Assembly (NCBI GenBank): GCA_020632995.1
Contig: JACKEN010000003.1
Location: 62,001 to 126,000 of the forward strand
From: Deltaproteobacteria bacterium
Lineage (GTDB): Bacteria > Myxococcota > Kuafuiibacteriia > Kuafuiibacteriales > Kuafuiibacteriaceae
Reading direction: 5' to 3'
Length of the DNA: 64,000 bases
Shown here: one piece after another, positions 31,378 through 40,729 of the stretch
How positions within the stretch are numbered: the first letter of the stretch is position 1
Layout: each line of letters opens with the position of its first letter
Translations under genes and position numbers: made by a program
Notes under the pieces: model-generated
The model's input: the letters and a program-made list of their open reading frames with translations, nothing else
What the model was told of the DNA's origin: nothing
The model's database searches: none

Positions 31378-32709
31378 CTACCGCGCGCGCTCGTCGCAGG
31401 CGGCGATGGCGCCCTGCCAGCCGCCGGCCTTCCTGAGCGCGGCGACGAAGCAGCTCACGGTGCGCTCACCGTCGGCGCTCTGCTCGCACAGATCGATCGC
31501 GTTCTGCCACTGCCACTGGGTGCCGCCGCCCCAGTTGATGCCGCCGTGCATCACCTTCTGGAAGCACTTCGCGGGCTCGTCATCCACCGCATTCCTACAG
31601 AGCCGATCCAGGTTCCCTTGGGCCCAGCGTGTGTTGTTCTTGTAGTCCCACGCGATCCGGCCCTGGGCCGCGCCTCGGCAGTCGGCGTGGGTGGCGCGCT
31701 CGTCGCAGAGGCGGATCGCGTTCTGCCAGCCCGTGTGAATCTTGCTCTGGAAGCAGCCCACCGTCCATCCCGCGTTGGTGCTGCGCTCGCACAGATCGAT
31801 CGCGTTCTGCCACTGCCACTGGGTGCTGCTGCCCCAGCTGATGTTCCCGTGCATGATCCGGTTGAAGCACGTCGCGGGCTCCGCGCTGTCGCCCCCACCG
31901 CAGAGCCGGTCGAGGTTGCCCTGCGCCCACCGCGTGTTGCCCTTGTAGTCCCACGCCACGCGATCCTGGAGCGCGGCCTCGCACGCCGACAGCTGCGGCG
32001 CACGCTCGTCGCACGCGGCGATCGCCTGCTGCCAGCCCTTGCTCGCGTTGCGCTGGAAGCACGCCACGGTGCGGGCGGCGTTGGGGCTCTGCTCGCACAG
32101 GTCGATCGCGTTCTGCCACTGCCACTGGGTGCCGCCGCCCCAGTTGATGCCGCCGTGCATCACCTTCTCGAAGCACGCGGCGGGCTCGGCGTTGGTGGCG
32201 TTCCTGCACAGGCGGTCCAGGTTGCCCTGGGCCCAGCGCTTGTTGCCCTTGTAGTCCCATGCGACGCGGTCCTGCACCGCGGCCTCACACGCGCTCAGCT
32301 GCTGCACCGGCGGGGGTGGCGGCGCGCGCTCGTCGCACTGCGCGATCGCGTTCTGCCAGCCCTGGGCCTTCTTGCCCTCGAAGCAGGCGACGGTCCGGTT
32401 GGCGTCGGTGCTCTGCTCGCACAGATCGATCGCGTTCTGCCACTGCCACTGGGTGCCGCCGCCCCAGTTGATGCCGCCGTGCATCACGCGGCGGAAGCAC
32501 TTCGCGGGCTCGATGCTGCTCGCGTTTCGGCAAAGGCGGTCCAGGTTGCCCTGGGCCCAGCGCTTGGTGCCCTTGTAGTCCCAGGCGATCTTGCCCTGGG
32601 TGGCCTCCATGCAGGCGTTGGTCTGGGCCTGAGCCGGCTCGGGCGCGAGCGCGGTCAAGGCGAGGGCGGCCGCGGCGGGCCACAGGAGCAGGCGGGTTCG
32701 AGTACGCAT
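31378..32709 (-). CDS. Secreted protein of four Cys-rich tandem repeats, unknown family
   Basis: 443 residues from the ATG at 32709. The signal peptide ends EPAQAQ near residue 29. The rest is four copies of a unit of about 95-105 residues. Each has a first Cys, [IV]AWDYK[GN]N, RWAQGNLDRLC, EPA.CF, [VI]MHG.I.WG, TQWQWQNAIDLCE, CF and GW..AI..CDERA, that is six cysteines per unit. The strict spacing of the pairs implies three disulfides per repeat and a bead-on-a-string shape. A short Pro run follows repeat 1. The repeats are near-identical in the central block and drift at the ends, which points to recent duplication or gene conversion. I do not recognise the fold; adhesion or carbohydrate binding would fit but is unproven. 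Confidence 0.75.
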   Translation of the reverse strand: MRTRTRLLLWPAAAALALTALAPEPAQAQTNACMEATQGKIAWDYKGTKRWAQGNLDRLCRNASSIEPAKCFRRVMHGGINWGGGTQWQWQNAIDLCEQSTDANRTVACFEGKKAQGWQNAIAQCDERAPPPPPVQQLSACEAAVQDRVAWDYKGNKRWAQGNLDRLCRNATNAEPAACFEKVMHGGINWGGGTQWQWQNAIDLCEQSPNAARTVACFQRNASKGWQQAIAACDERAPQLSACEAALQDRVAWDYKGNTRWAQGNLDRLCGGGDSAEPATCFNRIMHGNISWGSSTQWQWQNAIDLCERSTNAGWTVGCFQSKIHTGWQNAIRLCDERATHADCRGAAQGRIAWDYKNNTRWAQGNLDRLCRNAVDDEPAKCFQKVMHGGINWGGGTQWQWQNAIDLCEQSADGERTVSCFVAALRKAGGWQGAIAACDERAR

Positions 32710-32769
32710 CGCCGCGATACTTACCCGGGTCTGGACCCTTCCGAAAGGTGCTGTGCGCGCTCGCACAGC

Positions 32770-34377
32770 TCAGAATGGGAGGGGCGCCTCGATTCGAAGC
32801 CGCACGCCGGCCGCGGTGTCGAGCTCCAGCGTGACCGCGTGCAGCATCAAGCGCGGGCCGGGCGTGCCGTAGAGCCGATCGCCCACCATCGGCGCTCCGA
32901 GCCCCAGCGGATGCGCCGAGTGGCAGCGGAGCTGGTGGGTGCGGCCGGTGATCGGCTCGAGGGCCACCCGCGTGGTCTCACCGTCGCGCTGAAGCACCCG
33001 CCACCGGGTGACGCCCAGCTTGCCGTGTACCGGATCGTACACCTGACGGGGTCGGTCGAGCGGATCGACACGGAACGCCAGCCGGAGCTCGCCCGCCTCA
33101 CCCGCCACCGGGCCCGCGAGCACCGCCTCGTAGCGCTTCCTGGTCCGGCGCCCCGCGAACTCGGCCTGGGCCCAGCGGAACGCGTCGGCGGTCTTCGCGC
33201 AGAGCAGGACCCCGGACGCGTCCTGGTCCAGCCGGTGCACCGCCTTCAGCGCGCCGTTGCCGGTGGCGATGCGCAACCTGGCCTGCACCGAGTCCTGCTC
33301 GGTGCGACCCGGCACCGACAGGAGCCCCGCCGGCTTGTCGACCGCCACGTACTCGTCGTCCTCGTACAGGACCGTGAGGTCGTGCGCGGGGGCGGCCGGC
33401 CCCGCGCGCACCGGGGCCTCCACCACCATGCCCCGCAGCATGTAGCCCAGCACCGGGCCGCACTTGCCGGGGCAGGCCGGGTAGAGGGCGCCGTCCACCC
33501 GGCCTCCGCCCGCGGGGGGCGGGCCCCACCAGGTCTCGGCCAGCGCCACCGGGGTCAGGCCGCGGCGGAGGGCCTCGGCGAAGAGGCGCGGCCCCGCGCA
33601 GTCCCCCGCCCCGCCCGGAGGGAGCCCCTCGAACAGCTCGGCCAGGCGCGCCTCCCCCGCGGCGGAGGGGATGCGCAAGGTGTCCTGCAGGGCGGCGACC
33701 CCGGCCCGGGCCACCACCCGCTCCAGGCGCCGGAGCGCCTCGGCGCGCCGCCGAACCGGGGCGAGGGCCGCGTCGGCGGCGGCGGTGGCGTCCCGGTGGG
33801 CGCGTCGGGCCTCGACCCAGCGGGCCTCGGCGTAGCGGCTCTCCGCGTCCAGGGCGGCTCGGGTGGCCTCGTCTGCCCTCGCGCGGGCCTCGGCCCGGCT
33901 GGCCCGGAGCTGCCGGCGGGCCTCGGCCAGGGCGGCCAGCCCCTGGTCGAGCGCGGCGCAGGCTAGTTTGCGGCGGACCTCGGCCTCGCGCAACTCTGAT
34001 TGCATCGACCGAGCCCTCAGGCCGGCGTGGGCGGCCTCGATCTCGGCCCGGAGCCGATCGTAGACCACGGGATCATAGAGCGGCGGCGCCCAGCCCGGCC
34101 AGGCCGAACGCCCCGCCACCTCGCCCCCGAAGGCCCGCAGGTAGCCCTGCGAGCCGTCCGCCGCCGCGACCACCAGGACCCCGAGCATCGTCCCGCCCCG
34201 GGGACCCACCAGCGCCGCCACCGGCGCCCCGTCGGCAAGCTGGCCTGCTTCGCGCAGCCTCCGCCGCAGATCCTCGACCGCCCACCGCGCCGCGGGGTGG
34301 CGCGGGGATTCGTCGAAGGGGCTCGGGAGCGGCCCGGGCGGCGTCCACAGCGCCTCGGGGATGGGGAACACGGCCAT
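32770..34377 (-). CDS. RluA-family pseudouridine synthase with long N-terminal extension
   Basis: 535 residues. The C-terminal 220 residues form the RluA catalytic domain: VLYEDDEYVAVDKPAGLLSV, ALKAVHRLDQDASGVLLCAK (catalytic Asp in HRLDQDASG), KRYEAVLAGPV and ITGRTHQLRCHSAHPLGLGAP. It isomerises uridine in rRNA or tRNA. The first 300 residues hold an alpha/beta domain (MAVFPIPEALW..., LVGPRGGTMLGVLVVAAADG) and a long Ala/Arg/Glu coiled coil (about 125-215), the layout of the extended RluA enzymes of Vibrio and Shewanella type. It starts 3 bp after the stop of the Pnkp gene, so it shares the RNA-repair operon. Confidence 0.88.
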   Translation of the reverse strand: MAVFPIPEALWTPPGPLPSPFDESPRHPAARWAVEDLRRRLREAGQLADGAPVAALVGPRGGTMLGVLVVAAADGSQGYLRAFGGEVAGRSAWPGWAPPLYDPVVYDRLRAEIEAAHAGLRARSMQSELREAEVRRKLACAALDQGLAALAEARRQLRASRAEARARADEATRAALDAESRYAEARWVEARRAHRDATAAADAALAPVRRRAEALRRLERVVARAGVAALQDTLRIPSAAGEARLAELFEGLPPGGAGDCAGPRLFAEALRRGLTPVALAETWWGPPPAGGGRVDGALYPACPGKCGPVLGYMLRGMVVEAPVRAGPAAPAHDLTVLYEDDEYVAVDKPAGLLSVPGRTEQDSVQARLRIATGNGALKAVHRLDQDASGVLLCAKTADAFRWAQAEFAGRRTRKRYEAVLAGPVAGEAGELRLAFRVDPLDRPRQVYDPVHGKLGVTRWRVLQRDGETTRVALEPITGRTHQLRCHSAHPLGLGAPMVGDRLYGTPGPRLMLHAVTLELDTAAGVRLRIEAPLPF

Positions 34378-34380
34378 GGC

Positions 34381-36924
34381 TCAGAGCCGGGGGTCCACCG
34401 GCTCGCTCTCCATCGCCAGCACCCCGAACACACACTCGTGCACCCGGTAGAGCGGCTCCCGCTCCACGAACCGATGGAGCGCCTCGAGCCCGAGCGCGAA
34501 CTCGCGCAGGGCCAGGCCGCGCTTGGCCTGCAGGCCTCGGCTCCGCAGGCGCTCGAGGTGCTCGGGCAGGGTGTACTCGGGGCCGTAGATGATGCGCAGG
34601 TACTCCCGGCCGCGACACTTGAGGGCCGGCTGCACCAGGCCCCGCGGGCCCCGGGTGATCCACGCGAGCGGCTTCACCACCATGCCCTCGCTCCCCGCCG
34701 CGGTGCGGGCGCTCCACCACGCCGTCGCCTCAGCCCGCTGGGCCGCGTCACCCAGGTCGACGACGCGGTACGCGGTGGGGTGGAAGAGCTCTGGATCCGC
34801 GCGGGTGAGCTCGGCCAGGGTCTCCATGTGCCACACGTGGTCGGCGTCGGTGTGCACCGCGCCCTCGCTCGCCAACAGGTGAAAGGGCGCGAGGCGCAAC
34901 CCCTGTAGCCCCTCCACCGGCCAGCAGTAGCGGCGGTAGGCCTCCGTGTAGCGGGTCACCGCGTCGCGGCGGGCCTCGAAGCGGGCGAGGAGGGGCGCAG
35001 CGTCGGGGGTGCGGGCGGCGGCCCGGGCCAGGGCCTCGGTGGCGCGGGCGAGGCTCGCCCCCGCGCTGGCGCCCACCGGGGCGTACTGTTCGCGCAACAG
35101 GGCCTGCGCCTTGGCCGACCACGGCATCAGCTCGGCGTCGAGGCAGAACCACTCGGTGGCGAAGCGCTCGAAGAACCCCGCGCCCTGGAGCGCGTCGCGG
35201 ACCCGCGTCAACAGGGCTTGCTCGAGCGCCTTGTCCGAGAAGAAGGGGCGCCCGGTGCGGGTGTACATCACTCCGAGGCCGTCGCCCTGGATCCCGAAGC
35301 GGCGGTGGGCGGCGTCCTCGTCCCGGCACACCACCAGCACCGCGCGGGAGCCCATGTGCTTCTCCTCGCAGATGACCTGCTCCACCTCGTGAGTCTGGAA
35401 GTACCCGAAGGTCTCCTCCGGGTGCTCGAGCTCCTCGCCCTCGGCCCGGGTCTCCGAGGGCGACATGGTGGGGGGCAGGTAGATGAGCCAGCGGGGGTCC
35501 ACCGCGAAGCGGCTCATCGCCTCGAGCGCCGCCGCCCCGTTCTCTGCCCGCACCATCACGTTGCCGCGCAGCCGGGTGATGATGATGCGCTTGCCCGTCA
35601 CGTCGGTGATGTCCACGTCGTGATCAGAGCGCAGGTGGGGTTGCGGTGCCGGCTCGAGCGGTCGGACCGGCTCGTAGTACACCCGTGCCGCGGGGACCTC
35701 GACCAGCTCCCGCTCCGGATAGCGCAGCGCGGTGAGGCGCCCGCCGAACACGCAGCCGGTGTCGATGCAGATCGTGCGGTTCACCCAGTCCGCGGTGGGC
35801 ACCGGGGTGTGGCCGTAGACCACGGTGGCGGCACCCCGGTACTCGGCCGCCCAGTCGTGCCGCACCGGGAGCCCGAAGCTGTCGATCTCGCCGTCGGTGT
35901 CGCCGTAGAGGCAGAACGAGCGCACCCGGCCCGAGGCGCGGCCCTGGTAGGCCTCCTTGAGGCCGGCGTGGGCCACCACCAGGCGCCCCTCGTCCAGCAC
36001 CAGGTGGCTCACCAGGCCGTCGATGAAGCGCCGCACCCGATCGAGGAGCTCTTCGGGCTCGCCCTCCAGCTGGGCCAGAGTCTCGGCCAGGCCGTGCCGG
36101 GGCTGCACCTGCTTGCCGTTCAGCTTGCGGAGGAGCTTGGCGTCGTGGTTGCCCGGCACCGCGAGCGCCGCGCCGTCCGCGACCATGCGCATCGCGAGGC
36201 GCAGGACGGCGGGGGAGGCGGGGCCCCGGTCCACGAGGTCGCCGAGGAACACCGCCTTTCGGCCCTCGGGGTGGTGGGCGCGCGGATCCTCGGGCCCGCC
36301 GGCCACGATGTAACCCAGCTTGCCGAGCAGGGCGGTGAGCTCGTCGAAGCACCCGTGCACGTCGCCGATGATGTCGAAGGGCCCGCGCTCCTCGCGCCGA
36401 TCGTTCCACAACGGCACCCGCTCCACCGTCGCCGCCGCGACCGCCTCCTCGGAGTCGAGGACGGTGATCTGCCGGAAGCCCTCCCGCTTGAGCCCCCTCA
36501 GGGCCCGCCGGAGCTGGTGCCGGTGCTGTCGCACCACGTGGGGCCCGAAGGCTCGGTCCGGGCGCTGGGCGTTCCGGGCCTGGCAGACCTCCTCGGGGAG
36601 GTTCAGTACGATGGCCACCGGGAGCACGTCGTGCTCCTTCGCCAGGGCCAGGAGCGGCCGCCGGGCCTCGGCCTGCACGTTGGTGGCGTCCACCACCACC
36701 AGGCGCCCGGCCGCGAGGCGCTTCTTCGCGATGTAGTGGAGCACGTCGAAGGCGTCCTGGGTGGCGGCCTGGTCGTTCTCGTCGTCCGCCACCAGGCCAC
36801 GGCAGTAGTCCGACGAGAGCACCTCGGTGGGCAGGAAGTGCTGCCGGGCGAAGGTGGACTTGCCGGAGCCGGAGGGTCCCACCAGCACCACCAGGCACAG
36901 CTTGGGGACGCGGATGACGCTCAC
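34381..36924 (-). CDS. pnkp: Polynucleotide kinase-phosphatase-ligase (bacterial Pnkp)
   Basis: 847 residues, close to the Clostridium thermocellum enzyme. Three domains in order: an N-terminal 5'-kinase (Walker A GPSGSGKST, residues 16-24; VVVDATNVQAEARRPLL), a calcineurin-like 2',3'-phosphatase (DIIGDVHGCFDEL near 184, FLGDLVDRGP near 227, VPGNHDAKL near 256, VVYGHTP near 369), and a C-terminal nucleotidyltransferase (probable nucleophile Lys522 in ICEEKHMGSRAVL, later EGMVVKPLAW). The enzyme heals and seals broken RNA. It overlaps the Hen1 gene by 4 bp (ATGA), the standard bacterial Pnkp-Hen1 pair, which methylates the repaired 3' end. Confidence 0.95.
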   Translation of the reverse strand: MSVIRVPKLCLVVLVGPSGSGKSTFARQHFLPTEVLSSDYCRGLVADDENDQAATQDAFDVLHYIAKKRLAAGRLVVVDATNVQAEARRPLLALAKEHDVLPVAIVLNLPEEVCQARNAQRPDRAFGPHVVRQHRHQLRRALRGLKREGFRQITVLDSEEAVAAATVERVPLWNDRREERGPFDIIGDVHGCFDELTALLGKLGYIVAGGPEDPRAHHPEGRKAVFLGDLVDRGPASPAVLRLAMRMVADGAALAVPGNHDAKLLRKLNGKQVQPRHGLAETLAQLEGEPEELLDRVRRFIDGLVSHLVLDEGRLVVAHAGLKEAYQGRASGRVRSFCLYGDTDGEIDSFGLPVRHDWAAEYRGAATVVYGHTPVPTADWVNRTICIDTGCVFGGRLTALRYPERELVEVPAARVYYEPVRPLEPAPQPHLRSDHDVDITDVTGKRIIITRLRGNVMVRAENGAAALEAMSRFAVDPRWLIYLPPTMSPSETRAEGEELEHPEETFGYFQTHEVEQVICEEKHMGSRAVLVVCRDEDAAHRRFGIQGDGLGVMYTRTGRPFFSDKALEQALLTRVRDALQGAGFFERFATEWFCLDAELMPWSAKAQALLREQYAPVGASAGASLARATEALARAAARTPDAAPLLARFEARRDAVTRYTEAYRRYCWPVEGLQGLRLAPFHLLASEGAVHTDADHVWHMETLAELTRADPELFHPTAYRVVDLGDAAQRAEATAWWSARTAAGSEGMVVKPLAWITRGPRGLVQPALKCRGREYLRIIYGPEYTLPEHLERLRSRGLQAKRGLALREFALGLEALHRFVEREPLYRVHECVFGVLAMESEPVDPRL

Positions 36925-38330
36925 GCCTCACCTCCTCGGGTGAACACCGCGACCTGGGTGGGCGGGCCGTGCTCGGGGTGGTCGGCCCCGATGCCGCCGA
37001 AGCGCACCTCGTAATGGTGGCGCGCCGCAACCTGACTTGCCCAGGCCTGGAACTCGGCCCGGGTCCACTCGAAGCGGTGGTCCCGGTGGCGCAGGCGCCC
37101 GGCCGGCATCCCCTCGAACAGCACGTTGTGCTCGACGTTGGGGGTGGTGACCACCACCGCGGGCGGCGCCGCGTGGCCGAAGACCACCCGCTCCAGCGCC
37201 TCGAGCCGCGGCGGGTCCAGGTGCTCGATCACCTCGATCAGGCACGCGGCGTCGAAGCCCTTCAGGCGCTCGTCCCGGTAGGTGAGGGCGCCCTGGAAGA
37301 GCTGCACCCGGGCGCGCTTGCGCTCCGACATGTCGTCGAGGTGCAGGCGCTCCGCCGCGATCTCGAGGGCGCGCGCGGAGACGTCCATCCCCGCCACCAG
37401 CGTGTAGCGGGCCTCCTTGAGGAGGGCGGCCATCAGGCGGCCCTCCCCACACCCGAGGTCGATCACCCGGGTGGCCCCGACCTCGTGCAGGATTTCTTGC
37501 ACCGCGCCCCGGCGGGCGTCATCCAGCCGGAGGGGGCGCTCGATCGCGGCCTCCTCCTCGGCCCGGGCGTCCTCGGTCTCCTCCGGCTCGGCGTCGTCGT
37601 CGGCGAGGAGGCGCTCCATCGCGGCCTGGAAGAGCCGGCGCTTGTGCTTTAGGCCCCGGCGCAGGATCAGCTCGCGCAAGGGGTGTTGCTCGAGCCAGCC
37701 CGCGCCGTGGGCCAGCATCTTGTCGACCTCGTCCTGGCCGACCCAGTAGTGCTTCTGGCCGTCGAGCACTGGCAGGAGCACGTAGAGGTGGCTCAGGAGC
37801 TCCGAGACCCGCTTGTCCCCGCGCACCGTGAGCTCGAAGTACGGAGACGGCCCCCACTCATCGAAGCGCTCGTCGAGCGCGACACGGGTGGCATCCACCT
37901 GGTAGCCGAGGGGCTCGAAGAGGCCCCGGAGGAACCCCTCGCCGCTCCGGCTGGGGACGGCGGAGACGGTGGCCTCGAGGGGCAGGGTGGCCTGCGCGAG
38001 CTCGGGACGGGACTTCGAGCTCCCCTTCAGCGCGGTGCGGAACACCTGGGCGATCGCCACGCTGAGGAACGAGGATCCGATGTACGGCCGATCGTTGACG
38101 TACTGGGCCAGGGTCCCCGCGTCGGGCCCAGGGCGTCGGCCGCGGACCAGCCCCACCGGGTCGAGGTCGAGGAGGAGGGCGGCGGTGCAGCGCTCGGGGG
38201 AGGCCTCCGGGTAGAAGACGTGGGCCCGTCCGTACGCCAGCTCGAAGGTCTGGCAGCGGTCGGGGTGCTTCGAGAGCAGGTGGCCCAGGTCGGTCGCGGG
38301 GGCCTGCCGCGAGGTCAGGGTGAGGAGCAC
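36921..38330 (-). CDS. hen1: 3'-terminal RNA ribose 2'-O-methyltransferase Hen1
   Basis: 469 residues. The N-terminal half (about 1-245) is the bacterial Hen1 activation domain that contacts the Pnkp ligase domain (MLLTLTSRQAPATDLGHLLSKHPDR, PYIGSSFLSVAIAQVFRTAL, SPYFELTVRG). The C-terminal methyltransferase has VIDLGCGEGRLMAALL (SAM site), CLIEVIEHLDPPRLEALE (metal-binding Glu/Glu/His), TTPNVEHNVLF and RHRDHRFEWTRAEFQAW (last metal His). It methylates the 2'-OH at the repair junction so that the same nuclease cannot cut again. It is the first gene of the operon. Confidence 0.95.
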   Translation of the reverse strand: MLLTLTSRQAPATDLGHLLSKHPDRCQTFELAYGRAHVFYPEASPERCTAALLLDLDPVGLVRGRRPGPDAGTLAQYVNDRPYIGSSFLSVAIAQVFRTALKGSSKSRPELAQATLPLEATVSAVPSRSGEGFLRGLFEPLGYQVDATRVALDERFDEWGPSPYFELTVRGDKRVSELLSHLYVLLPVLDGQKHYWVGQDEVDKMLAHGAGWLEQHPLRELILRRGLKHKRRLFQAAMERLLADDDAEPEETEDARAEEEAAIERPLRLDDARRGAVQEILHEVGATRVIDLGCGEGRLMAALLKEARYTLVAGMDVSARALEIAAERLHLDDMSERKRARVQLFQGALTYRDERLKGFDAACLIEVIEHLDPPRLEALERVVFGHAAPPAVVVTTPNVEHNVLFEGMPAGRLRHRDHRFEWTRAEFQAWASQVAARHHYEVRFGGIGADHPEHGPPTQVAVFTRGGEA

Positions 38331-38402
38331 GGCCCGGGTGGCGTACCACAGGATCCTACCCGTCGGGCCACCAGAGGGTAAACGCGAGCGTATGCCCGAC
38401 CG

Positions 38403-39974
38403 ATGGGCTCAGAGGCCACCGGGAGCGCAAAAGGGGGTGTGCGCAGTTTCAGTGCCTTGCACTACCCCGCCATTCTTACGCTGGTCGCGGGGCTTTCTTC
38501 CTCCTGCCAGGATGATCCCGGGGTCAGCGTCCTGCACGCGACGGGGGCGTTCACGCCGAACGCCTTGGACTTCGGGGAGGTGCCGGTCGACATGAGCCGC
38601 GCCCTGCCGGTGGTGTTCACGAACACCGGCAAGCTCGTCTTCGCGATCGAGGGGGTGACGGTGCCGCAGGGCTACACGCTGCGCGGCGTCAAGGACGGCC
38701 TGGTCGGCAGCGAGGTGCAGCCGGGCACGTCGCTCGAGTTCGAGGTGGTGTTCCTGCCCAACCGCGAGGGCGCCTTCGACGGGCAGCTGGTGGTGGAGGG
38801 CGCCGAGGGCGACGTGGTGCTCGACCTGCACGGCGTGGGTGTGGTGCGGCAGGTGCCGGTCCTCACCGTCAGCCCGATCTCGGTGGACTTCGGCGCGGTG
38901 GCGCTCGGTGAAGAGGCGCGGGCCACGATCCAGATCAGCAACAGCGGCACCGCGCCGGGCGTCATCGCGCGCTCCGCCCTGCGCTCCACCGGCACCGACA
39001 TCGGCCCCAACGACGTGTTCATCGTCGGAACGCAACTTCCCTTGACGGTGGAGATCGGCGCCTCGGTGACGGTGGACCTCGTGTTCCGGCCCAACCAGGA
39101 GGCGGTGGTGTCGGACGTGGTGGTGCTGCACGCCGCGGATCACCAGCCGCTCGAGATCGGCGTGACCGGGCAGGGCATCGTGCCGCTCGGCGACGTGCTC
39201 TGCACGCCGTCGCGGGTGGACTTCAGCCGGGTGGAGCGCGGCTCGACCAAGATCGAGACCGTGACCTGCGAGGCGCGGGGCGGCCCGGCCCGGGTCATCG
39301 GCGCCACCACCAGCGGCGGGGCCGGCATGTTCGTCCTCCCGAGCCCGCCCAACACCACCGACCTCACGAACGGCCAGACCATGACGATCGAGGTGGAGTT
39401 CCGCCCCGACGGCATCCCCTCCACCCAGCAGGGCACCCTCACCGTGCAGTACAACGGCGGCTCGGGGCCGGCCACGGTGGACGTGGTCCTGAACGGCGAG
39501 GTCATCCCGCCCCCGGTCACCGAGACCGCGATCAGCGTGACCCTGGAGTGGACCTCCAACGACACCGACGTGGACCTCCACCTGGTGGGGCCGGGCGGCG
39601 CGTTCTTCGAGCCGCCGATGGACTGCTTCTTCGACAACGATACCCCGGACTGGGGCCTCATGGGGGACACCACCGACAACCCCTTCCTCGACCGGGATGA
39701 CGTCGACGGCTACGGGCCCGAGCAGGTCAACCTCTCGGTGGCGGCCTCGGGGCAGTACCAGGTGTACGTCCACTACTGGAGCGACCACAACAACGGGACT
39801 ACCGACACCTCGGTCCAGATCCACATCAACGGGCAGCTCGTCGCCACCCGGACCCGAAGCAGGCTGTACTGCAGCCAGGTCTGGCTGGTGGGCACCATCC
39901 AGTGGAACAACGGGGCCGGCACCTTCACCCCGGTGGACTCGATGTCGATCGCCCACCTCGAGCAGTGCCTCTAG
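38403..39974 (+). CDS. Lipoprotein with three HYDIN/ASPM-like Ig repeats and a C-terminal YfaP-like domain
   Basis: 523 residues. The ATG at 38403 is listed; a GTG at 38439 preceded by AAAGGGGG is also credible and leads straight into the leader SALHYPAILTLVAGLSSSC, a probable lipobox. Three Ig-like 'choice-of-anchor' repeats follow, each with an FG[EA]V/DFSRV start (LDFGEVPVDMSRALPVVFTN; VDFGAVALGEEARATIQIS; VDFSRVERGSTKIETVTC) at about 55-380. The final 140 residues (DTDVDLHLVGPGGAFF ... YQVYVHYWSDHNNG) resemble the YfaP/DUF2135 fold. The protein is probably exposed on the outer membrane. It is divergent from hen1. Confidence 0.78.
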   Translation: MGSEATGSAKGGVRSFSALHYPAILTLVAGLSSSCQDDPGVSVLHATGAFTPNALDFGEVPVDMSRALPVVFTNTGKLVFAIEGVTVPQGYTLRGVKDGLVGSEVQPGTSLEFEVVFLPNREGAFDGQLVVEGAEGDVVLDLHGVGVVRQVPVLTVSPISVDFGAVALGEEARATIQISNSGTAPGVIARSALRSTGTDIGPNDVFIVGTQLPLTVEIGASVTVDLVFRPNQEAVVSDVVVLHAADHQPLEIGVTGQGIVPLGDVLCTPSRVDFSRVERGSTKIETVTCEARGGPARVIGATTSGGAGMFVLPSPPNTTDLTNGQTMTIEVEFRPDGIPSTQQGTLTVQYNGGSGPATVDVVLNGEVIPPPVTETAISVTLEWTSNDTDVDLHLVGPGGAFFEPPMDCFFDNDTPDWGLMGDTTDNPFLDRDDVDGYGPEQVNLSVAASGQYQVYVHYWSDHNNGTTDTSVQIHINGQLVATRTRSRLYCSQVWLVGTIQWNNGAGTFTPVDSMSIAHLEQCL

Positions 39975-40017
39975 GAATCCACTTGTCCCCGGCTCCGCAC
40001 CCGACCACCATGGGAGC

Positions 40018-40707
40018 GTGAGTGACGACAAGCTGGCGCGCATCATCGAGGCGCGCATGAAGCTCAAGGGCCGCTTCGAGGCCCAGACCGCCGCCTCGCC
40101 CGCCCTCTCCGACGCGAAGCCCCAGGGCACCGGTCCCACCAACCGCCACGGCATGCCCCAGCTCCCGGTGGGGCAGCACGAGGTCGACAAGTGGCCGGTG
40201 CTCGACCTCGGTGTGCATCCGTCGGTGCCCACCGCGGAGTGGAAGCTGGTGGTGGACGGCGCGGTGAAGACGCAGGTCACCTTGCGGTGGGAAGACTTCC
40301 TGGCCCTGCCCCAGGTCGAGGACGTCAGCGACTTCCACTGCGTCACCACCTGGAGCAAGATGGACCTCCGCTGGCAGGGGGTGCGCTTCAGCGACCTCAT
40401 CGCGCTCGCTGAGCCCGACGAGGCGGCGACCCACGTGATGTGCCACGCCTACGACGGCTACGACACCAACGTGCCGCTCGCCGAGGCCCTCAAGGACGAC
40501 GTGCTCCTCGTCCACACCGTGGACGGCGAGCCCCTCCCGCTCGTCCACGGCGGCCCCTGCCGCATGATCACCCCCCAGCTCTACGCCTGGAAGGGCGCCA
40601 AATGGATCAACCGCATCGAGCTCATGGTGGGGGACCGCCCCGGCTTCTGGGAGCAGCGGGGCTACAGCATGAGCGCCCACCCCTGGCGGAACGACCGCTA
40701 CGGGTGA
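40018..40707 (+). CDS. Molybdopterin-dependent sulfite oxidase-like oxidoreductase
   Basis: 229 residues from the GTG at 40018 with GGGAG just upstream. The oxidoreductase molybdopterin fold is visible: WKLVVDGAVKTQVTLRWEDFLALPQ, DFHCVTTWSKMDLRWQGVRF (the Cys is the probable Mo ligand), YDTNVPLAEAL, LVHGGPCRMITPQLYAWKGAKWI and FWEQRGYSMSAHPW. No twin-arginine leader is present, so unlike MsrP it seems cytoplasmic. The compact size places it among the 'sulfite oxidase-like' stand-alone proteins. The POT transporter gene follows at 23 bp. Its natural substrate is not known. Confidence 0.85.
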   Translation: MSDDKLARIIEARMKLKGRFEAQTAASPALSDAKPQGTGPTNRHGMPQLPVGQHEVDKWPVLDLGVHPSVPTAEWKLVVDGAVKTQVTLRWEDFLALPQVEDVSDFHCVTTWSKMDLRWQGVRFSDLIALAEPDEAATHVMCHAYDGYDTNVPLAEALKDDVLLVHTVDGEPLPLVHGGPCRMITPQLYAWKGAKWINRIELMVGDRPGFWEQRGYSMSAHPWRNDRYG

Positions 40708-40729
40708 GCGTGCGTGGGCACAGGGACCC

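Noticed and set aside
31378..32709. Four near-identical DNA blocks that could suggest a CRISPR or satellite array
   Set aside because: The period is about 300 bp, the frame is kept throughout, and the blocks encode conserved Cys-rich protein repeats.
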